A stretch of DNA of 64,000 bases from Pseudomonas sp. SORT22 (GTDB lineage: Bacteria > Pseudomonadota > Gammaproteobacteria > Pseudomonadales > Pseudomonadaceae). Where the stretch lies: positions 5,146,501 to 5,210,500 of the forward strand of contig NZ_CP071007.1 of assembly GCF_018417635.1 (NCBI RefSeq), in the 5' to 3' direction. Of this stretch, positions 20,887 to 29,878 are shown in pieces. The position numbers and the translations under genes were made by a program. The notes under the pieces were generated by a model that saw nothing but the letters and a program-made list of their open reading frames with translations, had not been told where the DNA came from and made no database searches. How positions within the stretch are numbered: the first letter of the stretch is position 1; each line of letters begins with the position of its first letter.

Positions 20887-22221
20887 TCATTCCTCCGCCA
20901 GGGCGACATGCACCCGGTCGGTCAACGGCTTGAACAGATAATTGAGCATCGAGCGCTCGCCGGTACGCACGAAGGCTTGCACCGGCATGCCGGGGCGAAT
21001 GTCCTGGCCGGCCAGTTGCTGCAAGCCGGCATCGCTGACCTTGGCGCGCACCTGGTAGTAAGGTTGCTGGGTTTGCTCATCGACCAGGCGATCGGCCGAG
21101 ACCAGGGTCAGTTCGCCATCGACCCGCGGAGTTTTGCTCTGGTTGAAGGCGACGAACATGATCTCTACCGGCAGGCCCGGATGCAGGCGATCGACCAGCT
21201 CCACCGGGGCGCGAGCATCGATCAGCAAGGGCGCGTCCATCGGGACGATCTCCATCAGTTGCTGACCACGGGCAATCACCCCGCCATTGGTGAACACGCT
21301 CAGGCCCACCACCGTGCCGCTGGCCGGGGCGCGCAGCTGGGTGTTGGCCAGTTCGAAGGCGGCGCTGCGCAGGCGGTTGCCGAGGTCTTCAGCACTGGAC
21401 TGCATGTCGCTCAACTGCTGGCCGACTTCGCGCTGGTATTCCTGCTGACGTTGGGCCATGCGCAGTTTCAGCTCCAGGACCTGGCGGCGGCTGCGGCCGA
21501 TATTGCCCAGGTCTTCGGAAATCGCGCCGTTGATCTGCGCGTACAGGCGTTCGCTGTCGAGCAGGCGGTTGCGCGGGATATAGCCGTCACGGGCCAGTTC
21601 GCGCAGGCCCTGCAATTGCTCGGCAAGCGCGGCGCGCTGTTCCTGCTTGTGGCTCATCGAGCCCTGCACGCCAGCCAGCATGGCCTCGGCGCCGGCGATG
21701 TTTTCGCGCAGGCCGGCCAGTTCCATGTCCAGCGACTGGCGTCGGCTGCTGCGCAACTGGCGTTGCAGTTCCAGGGCGGTGGCGACCCATGGCTCGCTGA
21801 CCAGTGCCTGCAACTCGGCCGGGAAAGTGATGCTTTCCAAGCCGTCACGCTCAGCTTGCAGGCGCGCCTCGCTGGCCCGGGCGTTGACGTATTGCACCCG
21901 CAACGAATCATGCTGGGCCTGGGCCTGGGTGGCGTCCATCTGCACCAGCACCTGGCCGGCGCTGACGCTGTCGCCATCGTGCACCAGCAGGCGTTCGATA
22001 GTGCCGCCGGTGGGATGCTGCACCGCCTGGCGGCTGCCGGCGACCACCACGTTGCCCGACACCGGCACGCCCTTGTCCAGCGGCGCCAGGGCTGCCCAGA
22101 GGATGAAACCGCCAAAGCCGCCGATCACCAGCCAGCGGCCCAGGCGGCTGTGACGACGGGCATCGAGGCTCAGCAGGTTGTCGGGAATGGCTTGAGCGTG
22201 AAGCGACTGAGGGGCGGTCAT
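20887..22221 (-). CDS. hasE: HlyD-family membrane fusion protein for HasA export
   Basis: A 444-residue periplasmic adaptor. There is one membrane helix at about residues 29-47, a lipoyl half-motif (GNVVVAGSRQAVQHPTGGTIERLLVHDGDSV at about 56-86), a long coiled coil, and the second lipoyl half (LRAPASGTVVGLSVFTNGGVI). It ends with the HlyD C-terminal signature PGMPVQAFVRTGERS. It starts 2 bases after the hasD stop, so translation is coupled. It should link the HasD ATPase to the HasF channel. Confidence 0.92.
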   Translation of the reverse strand: MTAPQSLHAQAIPDNLLSLDARRHSRLGRWLVIGGFGGFILWAALAPLDKGVPVSGNVVVAGSRQAVQHPTGGTIERLLVHDGDSVSAGQVLVQMDATQAQAQHDSLRVQYVNARASEARLQAERDGLESITFPAELQALVSEPWVATALELQRQLRSSRRQSLDMELAGLRENIAGAEAMLAGVQGSMSHKQEQRAALAEQLQGLRELARDGYIPRNRLLDSERLYAQINGAISEDLGNIGRSRRQVLELKLRMAQRQQEYQREVGQQLSDMQSSAEDLGNRLRSAAFELANTQLRAPASGTVVGLSVFTNGGVIARGQQLMEIVPMDAPLLIDARAPVELVDRLHPGLPVEIMFVAFNQSKTPRVDGELTLVSADRLVDEQTQQPYYQVRAKVSDAGLQQLAGQDIRPGMPVQAFVRTGERSMLNYLFKPLTDRVHVALAEE

Positions 22222-22223
22222 GA

Positions 22224-23999
22224 TCAGGATCTCGGGGTGCCATAGCTCATGCTGACGCTGGCCGCGCTGCGCAGCGCCGGAGTCGGAGCAGGCGTGGGAA
22301 TGCCGGCTGGTTTGTGGCTGCGCTGCAAATCCTGCAGCACCCGCGCGGTCGGGCCGAAGGCCTGCATCTGGCCGTTCTGCAGCACCAGCAGCTTGTCTAC
22401 TGCGGCCAGCAGGCTGGATTTGTGGGTAATCAGGATCAGCGTGCGCTGTTGCGCCTTGACCTGGCGGATCGCCTCGAGCAAGGCGCGTTCGCCGAAGTCA
22501 TCGAGGTTGGAGTTGGGTTCATCGAGCACGATCAGTGCGGGTAGACCGTATAGCGCCCGGGCCAGGCCGATGCGCTGGCGCTGGCCACCGGAGAGCCCCG
22601 CCCCGCCTTCACCAAGCTGGGTGTCATAGCCATTGGGCAGTTTCAGGATCAGCTCCTGGACACCGGCCAGTTGCGCAGCAGCCACCACCTGGTGCGAATC
22701 GACTTCACCCAAGCGGGCGATGTTCTCGGCAATGCTGCCGGCGAACAACTGCACGTCCTGGGGCAGGTAACCGATGTGCGCGCCGAGCAGGCCCTTGTCC
22801 CATTGCTGTAGCTCGGCGCCATCCAGACGCACCTTGCCGGCAGCCGGAGTCGCCGCGCCAACCAGCAAGCGCGCCAGGGTCGACTTGCCCGAGCCCGACG
22901 CACCAATGATGCCCAGGCTGTCGCCGGCCGCCAGTTCGAAGCCGAGGTTGGCCAGGCACGGCTTGCGCGTGCCCGGCTGCAGGGCGCTGAGTTGCTCCAC
23001 CAGCAAGCGCCCGCTGGGTGCCGGCAACGGCATGCCGAGTGCACGCGGCGGTTGCTCGCTGAGCAAGCTGTGCAAGCGCTCATAGGCCTGGCGGGCCGAA
23101 CCCCACTGGCGCCACACGGCAATCAATTGGTCGATTGGCGCCAGCACCCGGGCCATAAGGATGGAGCCGGCGATCATCATCCCCGGGGTAATCAGTTGCT
23201 CGATCGCCAGCCACGCGCCCAGGCCCAGCACCAGCGATTGCAGGGTCAGGCGCAGGCTCTTGGACACCGCAGTCACCGCCGCCGTGCGCTCGCTGCCCAG
23301 GTTCTGGCGCAGGAGAAAACCATGGTGCAAGCTGGCCCAGCGCTGGCGCACCGCCGCCAGCATGCCCATGGCTTCCATCACTTCGGCATTGCGCAGGTTG
23401 GCGCCAGCCTGTTGCCCGGCCTGCTGCGCCAACTGCCCGGCTTCGGCGAACGGCGCCTGAGTCAGGCGCTCGTTGACCCAGGCGAGGATAGTCAGCAGCA
23501 CGGCGCCCACCAGCGCCATCAAGCCCAGCCACGGGCTGAACAGGAACATCACCAGCAAGTAAACCGGGAACCACGGTGCATCGAAAAAGGCGAACAGCGC
23601 CTGGCCGGTGGCGAACTGGCGCAAGGTGGTCAGGTCGCTCAGCACCTGGTTCGCTGCACCCTTGTGGCCGGCCAGACTGGCTTGGTAAGCGGCCTCGAAC
23701 ACCCGCGGGTTCAAGCGCATGTCCATTTGCGTGCCAAGGCGGATCACCACCAGGCTGCGTACCCATTCCAGCAGGCCCATGAAGGCGAACAAGCCCAGCA
23801 CCATCAGGCTGAGCATCAGCAGGGTCATCTCGTTGCCCGAGGACAGCACCCGGTCGTAGACCTGCAGCATGTACAGCGCCGGCGCCAGCATCAGCAGGTT
23901 GATCACCGCAGTGAACAGGCCGATGTTGGCAAAGCCGGCGCGGCAGGCCTTGAGCGCCTGCAACACTTCGTTGGCAGGGCGGGAGCGGGTGGCTTTCAT
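22224..23999 (-). CDS. hasD: Type I secretion ABC transporter ATPase/permease for HasA
   Basis: A 591-residue fused permease-ATPase of the PrtD/HasD type. Membrane helices lie in residues 25-290. Walker [10 protein letters not shown] is at about 366-374, the signature is [13 protein letters not shown] and Walker B is [12 protein letters not shown]. The N-terminus lacks a peptidase (C39) domain, as expected for exporters of proteins with an uncleaved C-terminal signal. GAGGA is 6 bases before the ATG. It is 161 bases downstream of hasA, beyond a large hairpin, and heads the hasDEF group. Confidence 0.93.
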   Translation of the reverse strand: MKATRSRPANEVLQALKACRAGFANIGLFTAVINLLMLAPALYMLQVYDRVLSSGNEMTLLMLSLMVLGLFAFMGLLEWVRSLVVIRLGTQMDMRLNPRVFEAAYQASLAGHKGAANQVLSDLTTLRQFATGQALFAFFDAPWFPVYLLVMFLFSPWLGLMALVGAVLLTILAWVNERLTQAPFAEAGQLAQQAGQQAGANLRNAEVMEAMGMLAAVRQRWASLHHGFLLRQNLGSERTAAVTAVSKSLRLTLQSLVLGLGAWLAIEQLITPGMMIAGSILMARVLAPIDQLIAVWRQWGSARQAYERLHSLLSEQPPRALGMPLPAPSGRLLVEQLSALQPGTRKPCLANLGFELAAGDSLGIIGASGSGKSTLARLLVGAATPAAGKVRLDGAELQQWDKGLLGAHIGYLPQDVQLFAGSIAENIARLGEVDSHQVVAAAQLAGVQELILKLPNGYDTQLGEGGAGLSGGQRQRIGLARALYGLPALIVLDEPNSNLDDFGERALLEAIRQVKAQQRTLILITHKSSLLAAVDKLLVLQNGQMQAFGPTARVLQDLQRSHKPAGIPTPAPTPALRSAASVSMSYGTPRS

Positions 24000-24114
24000 G
24001 AACGTCCTCGACAGGGCAAGCCTGCGGGCGATTGACCTCGCCGGCGCAGGCTCGCAGAATTCGCACCACCGCCACCTGGGCCCGGCAAAGACGCAGGCGG
24101 CGGGGTAAGCAAGC

Positions 24115-24152
24115 AGCGAATGGAGGAGTGATCTTCCATTCGCTTTTTTTTT
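24115..24152 (+). terminator. Hairpin with T run on the plus strand, inside the minus-strand has operon
   Basis: AGCGAATGGA (24115-24124) pairs perfectly with TCCATTCGCT (24135-24144), and nine T follow on the plus strand. That is the antisense direction relative to hasA-hasDEF. On the operon strand the same stem has a run of A before it and only GCTGCTTGCTT after it, so there it is at most a partial terminator. Confidence 0.75.
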
Positions 24153-24160
24153 GCCCGGGG

Positions 24161-24778
24161 TCAGGCGGCCAGGGCGAAGTCTTCAGCCAGGGCCTGGACA
24201 CCCACGACATCGGCCGAGGCCACGCTCAGCGGGCCGGCAGCCAACGCAGCACTGACCACGTCGAAGCTGTCGTCGGTAGACACGCCGTAGCCGGCCAGCA
24301 GGTTGTCCAGCACGCCTTCCAGGGCCGAGGTGTTGCCCTGCATCAAGCCGTAGATCACGCTCTGTACTTCGTTGCCGGCACGACCGGCGCCCAGCGCGGC
24401 GTCCAGGTCCAGGCCGTTGAAGCTGACCACGTAGTTGCTCAGAGTGAAGTCGCTACCGCTACCGCCGCCCAGCACCTGGCCCAGGGAAACGTTGTCCAGT
24501 TCGCCCCACAGGTAGTGGTTGAGGTTGTCACCGGCTGGCAGGCCGCGGTCGAACACATAGTGCAGACCATTGGCAGTGTTGCTGTCGGCGATGAATGCGT
24601 AGTCGGAGCCCTGGCTACCATGGGTAGCGTACTGGTCGCCGCTCAGGCTGCCGTTGCTGAAGCCGCCGGTATTGCTTTGTCCATGACCTGCAGTGACGAA
24701 GCCCGAAGTCCAGAACGCCAGGTAGTCATCGATCGACGAGCTGGAGAAGGCGGCATCGTAAGTAACGGAAAGAGTCAT
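24161..24778 (-). CDS. hasA: Secreted haem-binding protein (haemophore) HasA
   Basis: A 205-residue protein with no N-terminal signal peptide, as expected for type I export. The start is [20 protein letters not shown] with GAGGA 7 bases upstream. Family landmarks are the [12 protein letters not shown] region (38-51), [16 protein letters not shown] (140-155) and the C-terminal secretion signal [14 protein letters not shown]. The expected haem ligands are present: H32 (AGHGQ) and Y74 (GLHYVF), plus the helper histidine H88 (LNHYLWG). The Tyr-to-His stretch is 14 residues here, against 8 in the P. aeruginosa protein as I recall it. Confidence 0.93.
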   Translation of the reverse strand: MTLSVTYDAAFSSSSIDDYLAFWTSGFVTAGHGQSNTGGFSNGSLSGDQYATHGSQGSDYAFIADSNTANGLHYVFDRGLPAGDNLNHYLWGELDNVSLGQVLGGGSGSDFTLSNYVVSFNGLDLDAALGAGRAGNEVQSVIYGLMQGNTSALEGVLDNLLAGYGVSTDDSFDVVSAALAAGPLSVASADVVGVQALAEDFALAA

Positions 24779-24806
24779 AACGGTTCCTCGTTGCATTGCA
24801 TGATTG

Positions 24807-24829
24807 CGAAGGCGTATTCCCTGCCTTCG
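24807..24829 (-). promoter_or_regulatory. Hairpin between hasR and hasA
   Basis: CGAAGGC and GCCTTCG form a 7-bp stem with a nine-base loop in the 82-base gap between the hasR stop and hasA start. There is no T run. It may set the ratio of hasA to hasR through mRNA processing or stability; this is inference. Confidence 0.45.
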
Positions 24830-24860
24830 TGTCGCCCGACATGGGCAAACCCGGTGTGGA

Positions 24861-27614
24861 TCAGAATTTGTATTCGAGCATCCCGCTCAAGGTCCGGCCG
24901 CGGGCCAGCGACAGGTTGTCGGTGTCGCCCATGGCCACGAAGTAGGCTTCGTCGGTGGCGTTCTCCAGCGACAGCGCGAGGTTCAGGCTCGGCGTCATCC
25001 AGTAGCTGGCGTACAGGTCGTAGACCTTGTATTTGGGCCACTGCGCCTGGTCGATCAGGCGGTAGCCGTGGTCGTTGAGGTTCTCACCATTGCCCTTGCT
25101 GTAACGCAGGCGGGCGCCGACATCGAGGGTGCGGTCCAGAAAGCGCATGCCGACCGTCAGCGAGCCGCGATCTGCCGGCATGTAGCTGGCGTTGCCCATG
25201 ATGTGACCGCAGCTGACTGTCTGATCGAGGTCGGCAGCGTCCTCGGCCCGCGAAACGCGCACTGGCAACATGATCACGCGGCTGCCGACCCGCACCGGGC
25301 GCAGCACCGTCCCGGCGCTGACCAGGCGCTGCCCTCCCCCCATGTACAACTGCTTGGAGCAGAAATCGTTGCTGCCAATCATGTGGGTATAACTGAGCTG
25401 GCTGTAGTAACGCCCGGCGTCGTAGTCGAGGCTGTATTCGACCCCGCGAAAACGCGTCTGCTCCAGGTTGTTCTGATAGGCCGAGCGCCCGAGTGAAGTC
25501 CCCAGTGCAGAGGCGCCGGGCACATCGGCGTTGACATCCATGAACGAGAAATTGTCGATGCGGGTGTCGAAATAGGCGACCTTGGCGCCAAAGCGATCAC
25601 CTTCCTGCAGCAGCGACTCCTTGAACAGGTTCACCCCCAGTTCCCAGTTGTGCGACTCCTCGGGCTTGAGGAAGGGGTTGGGATAGAGCATCTCGCTACC
25701 GCCACCATGGGGACGGCCGCTCATGAATACTTCAGTCACTGACGGCGGACGCCAGCCACGTCCCCAGCGGGTGTAGACCTGCATCCAGTCGACACCGGGC
25801 TTCAGCGCAATGCCGAAGGTGGGCGAGAAACGGCCCTGCTCGTGTTCTTCGTCAAAGATCAGGTGAGTCTGCACGCGCTGAAGGTTTTCACCCGTGACAC
25901 CCCTTGGGTACATCCAGGTGGTGATGCCGGTTTCGCCGGTGAGGCGGTAACGGTCGTAGCGCAATCCGGCATCGACCGTCAGCCAGTCGCCATGCTCGTA
26001 CTGCACATCGCCGAACAGGCTGGCCATGATGCGCTTGCCTTCAGGCGTGGCCCCCTGAACGTAAGGCAAAGCCTGTTCGTTGAGTGCCGGGACCCGATCG
26101 GTTTTCGGTTTGAAGCGATCCTGGAAGAGTTCGGTGCCGTAGTTAAAGGTGAGCTTGTCGGCGTCCCCCAAATAGAAGCGCGAAGTATTTTCCAGTTGCA
26201 GGCCCCAGGTATCGGTCTGAAAACGATCGTCATACGCCTCGACGCGGTTGTTGCTGCTGGCCGAGGCGTCATTACCGGCGTTCCAGCGATCCTGGCGGGT
26301 CGAAACGAAATACAGCTTGGCCTTCAGATCGACCAGGTCGTTGTCCGGGCTGTAGCTGTAGTCGAGCGAGGCGTTGCGGGCGTTGAAATCACTGCTGCCG
26401 GTGCGCTTGTAATAGAACTGCCGAGTCTGATTGTCGTAATAGGTCCAGGCGTCTTTGCTGTCCGTGTCGGTTTCCATGTAGTTGAGCTGCAGGCGCTGGT
26501 CGTTGGGCAGGTTCAGGCCCAGCTTGAGCAGTTGCGAGCGCGTGACGCTACCGGTCTCGCCGACCTCGGAGTGCAGCCAGTCCTTCCAGGCTTCGGGGTA
26601 GCTGGTCTTGCCGCGGATCTGGGTGCCGAGGTTGTCAGCGTTGTTGGTGCCGGCGCGGTAATCACCGAAGTGCCGCTCACTGACGCCCAGCAGTACATCG
26701 CCTAGCTCATTGCCGAAGGCAAACAATGCGCTGCCATTGAAGTTTGTGCCATTGCCCAGCTCACCGATGCCGTTGCCGGCGCGCAGGCGGCCACCGTACT
26801 CCTTGTCGGGGCCGAGAAAATCACGGGCCTGGACCGTGTTGAAGCTGGCAATACCGCCAATAACACCAGCACCGCCCATGCCCGCCTGGGTACCTTTTTC
26901 GATCTCGATGGAGCTGATGAACTCCGGGTCGATGAACATCACCCCGTTGCGCTGCTGATGGCCGTTGACGTTGAAGTTCTGGCGCATGCCGTCGATGTTC
27001 ATGTTGACCCGGCCATAGTCCTGCACGCCGCGAATGTTCACCGACAGCCCCGGATCGCGCTGGTTGACCGCGGTGTAGACGCCGGCGGTTTCTTCGAGCA
27101 TGTCAGCGGCGTGGCGCGGTGGGCGCTTGTCGATCTGCTCGCGGGTGATGACGCTGACCGAACGCGGCGTCTGGTAGACCCAGTCGGCATCGCTGTTGGA
27201 GTCGACATGGGTGGTACCCAGCTCGAGGGTCTGGCCATCATCACTGACCCGCTCCAGGCCGACCCGGTCAGTGCCGCTGAAGCGATAGCGCACGGGCGAA
27301 CCGCGCAACAACAGGCCAAGCCCTTGCTGAGCCGAGTGCTCGCCGCGCAAACCCTCACTGCGCAGGCCAGCCAGTTTGCGGCTGTCGAAAAACACCTGGA
27401 CCCCAGCCTGTTCGGCGAAGGCCAGCACGGCGCTGTCCAGCGCCTGGGCGGGAATGTCAAAGCGGATCAGGGCAGTAGTTTGGCTCGGGTGAGCGGGCTC
27501 GGCGGCCTGCACGCTACCGATCCCCATCGGCAAGGTCCAGGCCGCCAGCATCAGGCTGCTGGCAAGGGCTACCCGACCGAACGGCCGGGTGCGTCGTTGT
27601 TGTTGATTGCTCAC
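24861..27614 (-). CDS. hasR: TonB-dependent haem/haemophore receptor with STN signalling domain
   Basis: A 917-residue outer-membrane receptor. A signal peptide (to about residue 37) is followed by an STN domain at about 49-113 (FDIPAQALDSAVLAFAEQAG), which contacts the anti-sigma factor. The plug (RSVSVITREQIDKRPP...) contains NGHQQRNG with H219, and a beta-barrel follows with the receptor boxes WGRGWRPPSVTEVF and NPFLKPEESHNWELG, ending in aromatic LEYKF. It should take haem or haem-HasA and signal through HasS to HasI. The start is GTG with a poor ribosome site, inside an inverted repeat (see 27612-27676). Confidence 0.93.
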   Translation of the reverse strand: MSNQQQRRTRPFGRVALASSLMLAAWTLPMGIGSVQAAEPAHPSQTTALIRFDIPAQALDSAVLAFAEQAGVQVFFDSRKLAGLRSEGLRGEHSAQQGLGLLLRGSPVRYRFSGTDRVGLERVSDDGQTLELGTTHVDSNSDADWVYQTPRSVSVITREQIDKRPPRHAADMLEETAGVYTAVNQRDPGLSVNIRGVQDYGRVNMNIDGMRQNFNVNGHQQRNGVMFIDPEFISSIEIEKGTQAGMGGAGVIGGIASFNTVQARDFLGPDKEYGGRLRAGNGIGELGNGTNFNGSALFAFGNELGDVLLGVSERHFGDYRAGTNNADNLGTQIRGKTSYPEAWKDWLHSEVGETGSVTRSQLLKLGLNLPNDQRLQLNYMETDTDSKDAWTYYDNQTRQFYYKRTGSSDFNARNASLDYSYSPDNDLVDLKAKLYFVSTRQDRWNAGNDASASSNNRVEAYDDRFQTDTWGLQLENTSRFYLGDADKLTFNYGTELFQDRFKPKTDRVPALNEQALPYVQGATPEGKRIMASLFGDVQYEHGDWLTVDAGLRYDRYRLTGETGITTWMYPRGVTGENLQRVQTHLIFDEEHEQGRFSPTFGIALKPGVDWMQVYTRWGRGWRPPSVTEVFMSGRPHGGGSEMLYPNPFLKPEESHNWELGVNLFKESLLQEGDRFGAKVAYFDTRIDNFSFMDVNADVPGASALGTSLGRSAYQNNLEQTRFRGVEYSLDYDAGRYYSQLSYTHMIGSNDFCSKQLYMGGGQRLVSAGTVLRPVRVGSRVIMLPVRVSRAEDAADLDQTVSCGHIMGNASYMPADRGSLTVGMRFLDRTLDVGARLRYSKGNGENLNDHGYRLIDQAQWPKYKVYDLYASYWMTPSLNLALSLENATDEAYFVAMGDTDNLSLARGRTLSGMLEYKF

Positions 27615-27676
27615 GTCTGTTGCTCGCTGTGTTGGCGTTTTCTAGTAATGAAAATCAATCTCAACAAACAGACGTG
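27612..27676. promoter_or_regulatory. Inverted repeat covering the hasR start codon
   Basis: CACGTCTGTT (27612-27621) and AACAGACGTG (27667-27676) are perfect 10-base complements. On the minus strand the downstream copy contains the GTG start codon of hasR. The Fur-like site lies between them. Confidence 0.5.
27644..27662. promoter_or_regulatory. Fur box upstream of hasR
   Basis: AGTAATGAAAATCAATCTC matches the 19-base Fur consensus at 14 positions, counted by eye. It lies 30-48 bases before the hasR start codon, the usual place for an iron-controlled promoter. Confidence 0.75.
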
Positions 27677-27729
27677 CAACGCGGGAAAAGTCAGTAACGA
27701 AAATTCAAAAGAATTTCAGGGTGCTTGTT

Positions 27730-28188
27730 TCAGACGCCGCAGGTGAGCGCCGACAGCCCTTGTTGGCGGGCCTTGTCGCTGGTTTCGATGATCGATGCGG
27801 TGACCGCGACCTCATCACCACTGGCCGACATGTCACCGTCTTCGGCCACGCGGTAGCCCAGTTGGCGAAACAGCGAACGCACCTGCTCGGGCGGCGCATC
27901 GAAGTAGATCCCGTGCCATTCATAGCCGATGAACACCGCTGTGACCTTGATGCCGTGGAAGGGCAGATCGACCGGGTAGCTCACCTCCTCTTCCTGCGCC
28001 TCGGCAGACAACGCCTGACGTTTGGCGATGGCCTTGTCGTAGTACGGCTCAAGCTTTGCGCCGAACTCGCACGTAGCGGGATCGAATTGCACCAGGTCGT
28101 CGGCCGCCAGCACGTGAGTGCTGGACACTCCGAGCAGCAAGGCGCCACAGATGGATGAAGCAACACACGCGAGAAAACCACTGGCCAT
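27730..28188 (-). CDS. Unknown periplasmic protein encoded inside the has operon
   Basis: A 152-residue protein with a signal peptide ending near residue 28 (SSTHVLA-AD) and AGGCAGGGAT just before the ATG. The mature protein of about 124 residues has exactly two cysteines, C40 near its N-terminus and C150 two residues from its C-terminus, so one disulfide tying both ends is plausible. It contains a Tyr/Trp/His-rich stretch (IGYEWHGIYFDAPPEQVRSLF) and is acidic. I do not recognise the family. It lies between hasS and hasR on the same strand, a position with no gene in the P. aeruginosa has locus as I remember it. A role in haem signalling or haem handling is a guess from position. Confidence 0.8.
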   Translation of the reverse strand: MASGFLACVASSICGALLLGVSSTHVLAADDLVQFDPATCEFGAKLEPYYDKAIAKRQALSAEAQEEEVSYPVDLPFHGIKVTAVFIGYEWHGIYFDAPPEQVRSLFRQLGYRVAEDGDMSASGDEVAVTASIIETSDKARQQGLSALTCGV

Positions 28189-28263
28189 ATCCCTGCCTTG
28201 AGATCGTTGTCAAAACGCCAGTTTCGTAGAAAACAGCGCGACCGACAATCGCCGGCGCAGCGA

Positions 28264-29334
28264 TCAATAGATCAGCGTCAGCCCGGGCAGGTCGAGGCGG
28301 CTGGCCTTGAGCTCTTCAGTCAGCATGGCCAGCGCGGCATCGAGGTTATCCAGGCGAAACATGCCGCTGACCTCACGCCGGGCCAGGGCCTTGTCAGTGA
28401 TCAGCACATGGCCGTCACGGTAGCGATTGAGCTGTGCGGCCACCTCGGCCAGCGGTTCGCGCTCGAACACCAGCACGCCGCGCTGCCAGGCGCTGGCGCG
28501 ACGCACGTCCTGCTCAGGCCATGGGCGAATGCCATGGGCGGCGTCGTAGCGCAGGCTTTGGCCTTCCTTGAGCACCTGCTCGGAACTGCCCGCGTGCGGG
28601 CTGGCCTGCAAGGTCACGGCAACACTGTGTTCGAGCATGCCGACCCAGGTGCCGCCGTCAGGCTCGGGGCCCACCACGAAACGCGTGCCCAGGGCGCGAC
28701 TGCTGCCCCCTGCCCGCTCGACCACAAAGGGCCGTTGTTCAGCGCCAGAAACCGCTGCAACGGTGAACACTGCTTCACCGGCCAACAGGCGCACGCGGCG
28801 CTCGCTGTCGTTATAAGCCAGCTCGATGCCACTCTGGCTGTCGAGGTCGACCTGGCTGCCATCGGGCAGCGTCACCTGGCGAACCTCACCCTTGGCCGTG
28901 GCGTAGTCGGCGCGCAATGCCAGCGCCAAGTTCGGCGCCTGCTCCACGCCCACTACCGCCAGCACCAGCAGCGCCGCCGTACTCAGCGCCCAGCGCAGGC
29001 GTGAACGGCGCCGACGCCCGGCCAGTGGCCGAGCCAGCGCCGGGGCTGCCATTGGCGCGGACTGGTGCATGCGCCCAAGACGGCCGAGATCAGCCCAGGT
29101 CGCCTGGGCAAAATCCAGCGCCTGGGCATGGCGCGGATCACAGGCCAGCCAGCGCGCCAGCGCCTGCGTCTGTTCGGGGTTCAACGGGCCGGCGCAGCGC
29201 AGCACCGCCCACTCGGCGGCCTGCTCGCGAATGGCTTGCTCTGGCGAGTTCTGGCTGGTCACACGGTTCTCTCGAATTCTGGTTATGTGAGTGCTGACGT
29301 CTGAAGGCGCATTTCCCAGTAAACCGTTCGTCAT
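28264..29334 (-). CDS. hasS: FecR-family anti-sigma factor (HasS-like)
   Basis: A 356-residue inner-membrane regulator. The cytoplasmic N-terminal domain (DUF4880; AIREQAAEWAVL to about residue 85) holds the sigma factor, a single membrane helix lies at about 114-131, and the periplasmic FecR domain follows (VRQVTLPDGSQVDLDSQSGIEL). The C-terminal STN-like part (VSGMFRLDNLDAALAML) should contact HasR. The ATG at 29334 overlaps the hasI stop by 4 bases, with AGGA 6 bases upstream; a GTG at 29262 is an alternative start. Confidence 0.88.
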   Translation of the reverse strand: MTNGLLGNAPSDVSTHITRIRENRVTSQNSPEQAIREQAAEWAVLRCAGPLNPEQTQALARWLACDPRHAQALDFAQATWADLGRLGRMHQSAPMAAPALARPLAGRRRRSRLRWALSTAALLVLAVVGVEQAPNLALALRADYATAKGEVRQVTLPDGSQVDLDSQSGIELAYNDSERRVRLLAGEAVFTVAAVSGAEQRPFVVERAGGSSRALGTRFVVGPEPDGGTWVGMLEHSVAVTLQASPHAGSSEQVLKEGQSLRYDAAHGIRPWPEQDVRRASAWQRGVLVFEREPLAEVAAQLNRYRDGHVLITDKALARREVSGMFRLDNLDAALAMLTEELKASRLDLPGLTLIY

Positions 29335-29834
29335 CCTGGTTCCTGCAGACACTGCATCACATAGGCCAGGGCCTTGGCCAGATGCTTCTGTACCGAGCTG
29401 TCGGAAATATCCAGCGCCCGCGCCACCTCGGCGTGGGTCATGCCCTCAAGGCGGTTCAGACGAAACACTTCCTGGGTGCGTGGCGGCAAGTCGGCCAGGG
29501 CCCGGCGCAGGCGGCGCATGTGCTGCTCGGTGGCGGCGTTTTCGTCCAGGCCCGGGCTGTCTTCGACGATGGTTTCCAGTGCTTCGTGGGGCACCGAATC
29601 GGTCTTTCGCCGTTGCTGCTGGCGCACATGATCGATCATCAGGTTGTGCGCGGTGCGATACAGGTAGGCCGGGGTGTTGTCGATTCGTTCGCGGCCCTGT
29701 TGCTCGGCCAGGCGCAGGAAACTTTCCTGCACCAGGTCGGCAGCCAGCTGCGGGTCACGCACCTTGCGCGTCAGCAACCCCTGCAAGGTTTTCGCGTGCT
29801 TGAGGAACAGCCGCTTCAAGTCGGACTCCGCCAC
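29331..29834 (-). CDS. hasI: ECF sigma factor, iron-starvation type (HasI-like)
   Basis: A 167-residue extracytoplasmic-function sigma factor. Region 2 (LAADLVQESFLRLAE, YLYRTAHNLMIDHVR) and region 4 (DLPPRTQEVFRLNRLEGMTHAEVARALDIS) are intact, and there is no extra C-terminal domain. The start is GTG with GGGAG 5 bases upstream. With hasS and the STN-bearing HasR it forms a complete cell-surface signalling system: haem-loaded haemophore at HasR releases HasI, which should activate hasR onward. A Fur-like site lies upstream. Confidence 0.9.
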   Translation of the reverse strand: MAESDLKRLFLKHAKTLQGLLTRKVRDPQLAADLVQESFLRLAEQQGRERIDNTPAYLYRTAHNLMIDHVRQQQRRKTDSVPHEALETIVEDSPGLDENAATEQHMRRLRRALADLPPRTQEVFRLNRLEGMTHAEVARALDISDSSVQKHLAKALAYVMQCLQEPG

Positions 29835-29878
29835 GCGAACTCCCTGTGGATGGCCGGAAAGAAGGCGGTATGCTACTC

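Noticed and set aside
24115..24152. The hasA-hasD hairpin as a normal terminator for hasA
   Set aside because: The T run is on the plus strand; on the hasA strand only a poor T-containing stretch follows, so full termination there is unlikely.
19556..29834. The has locus as a recently acquired mobile island
   Set aside because: No integrase, tRNA target, direct repeats or obvious base-composition change is seen at the borders. Presence or absence in relatives would be needed to claim transfer.
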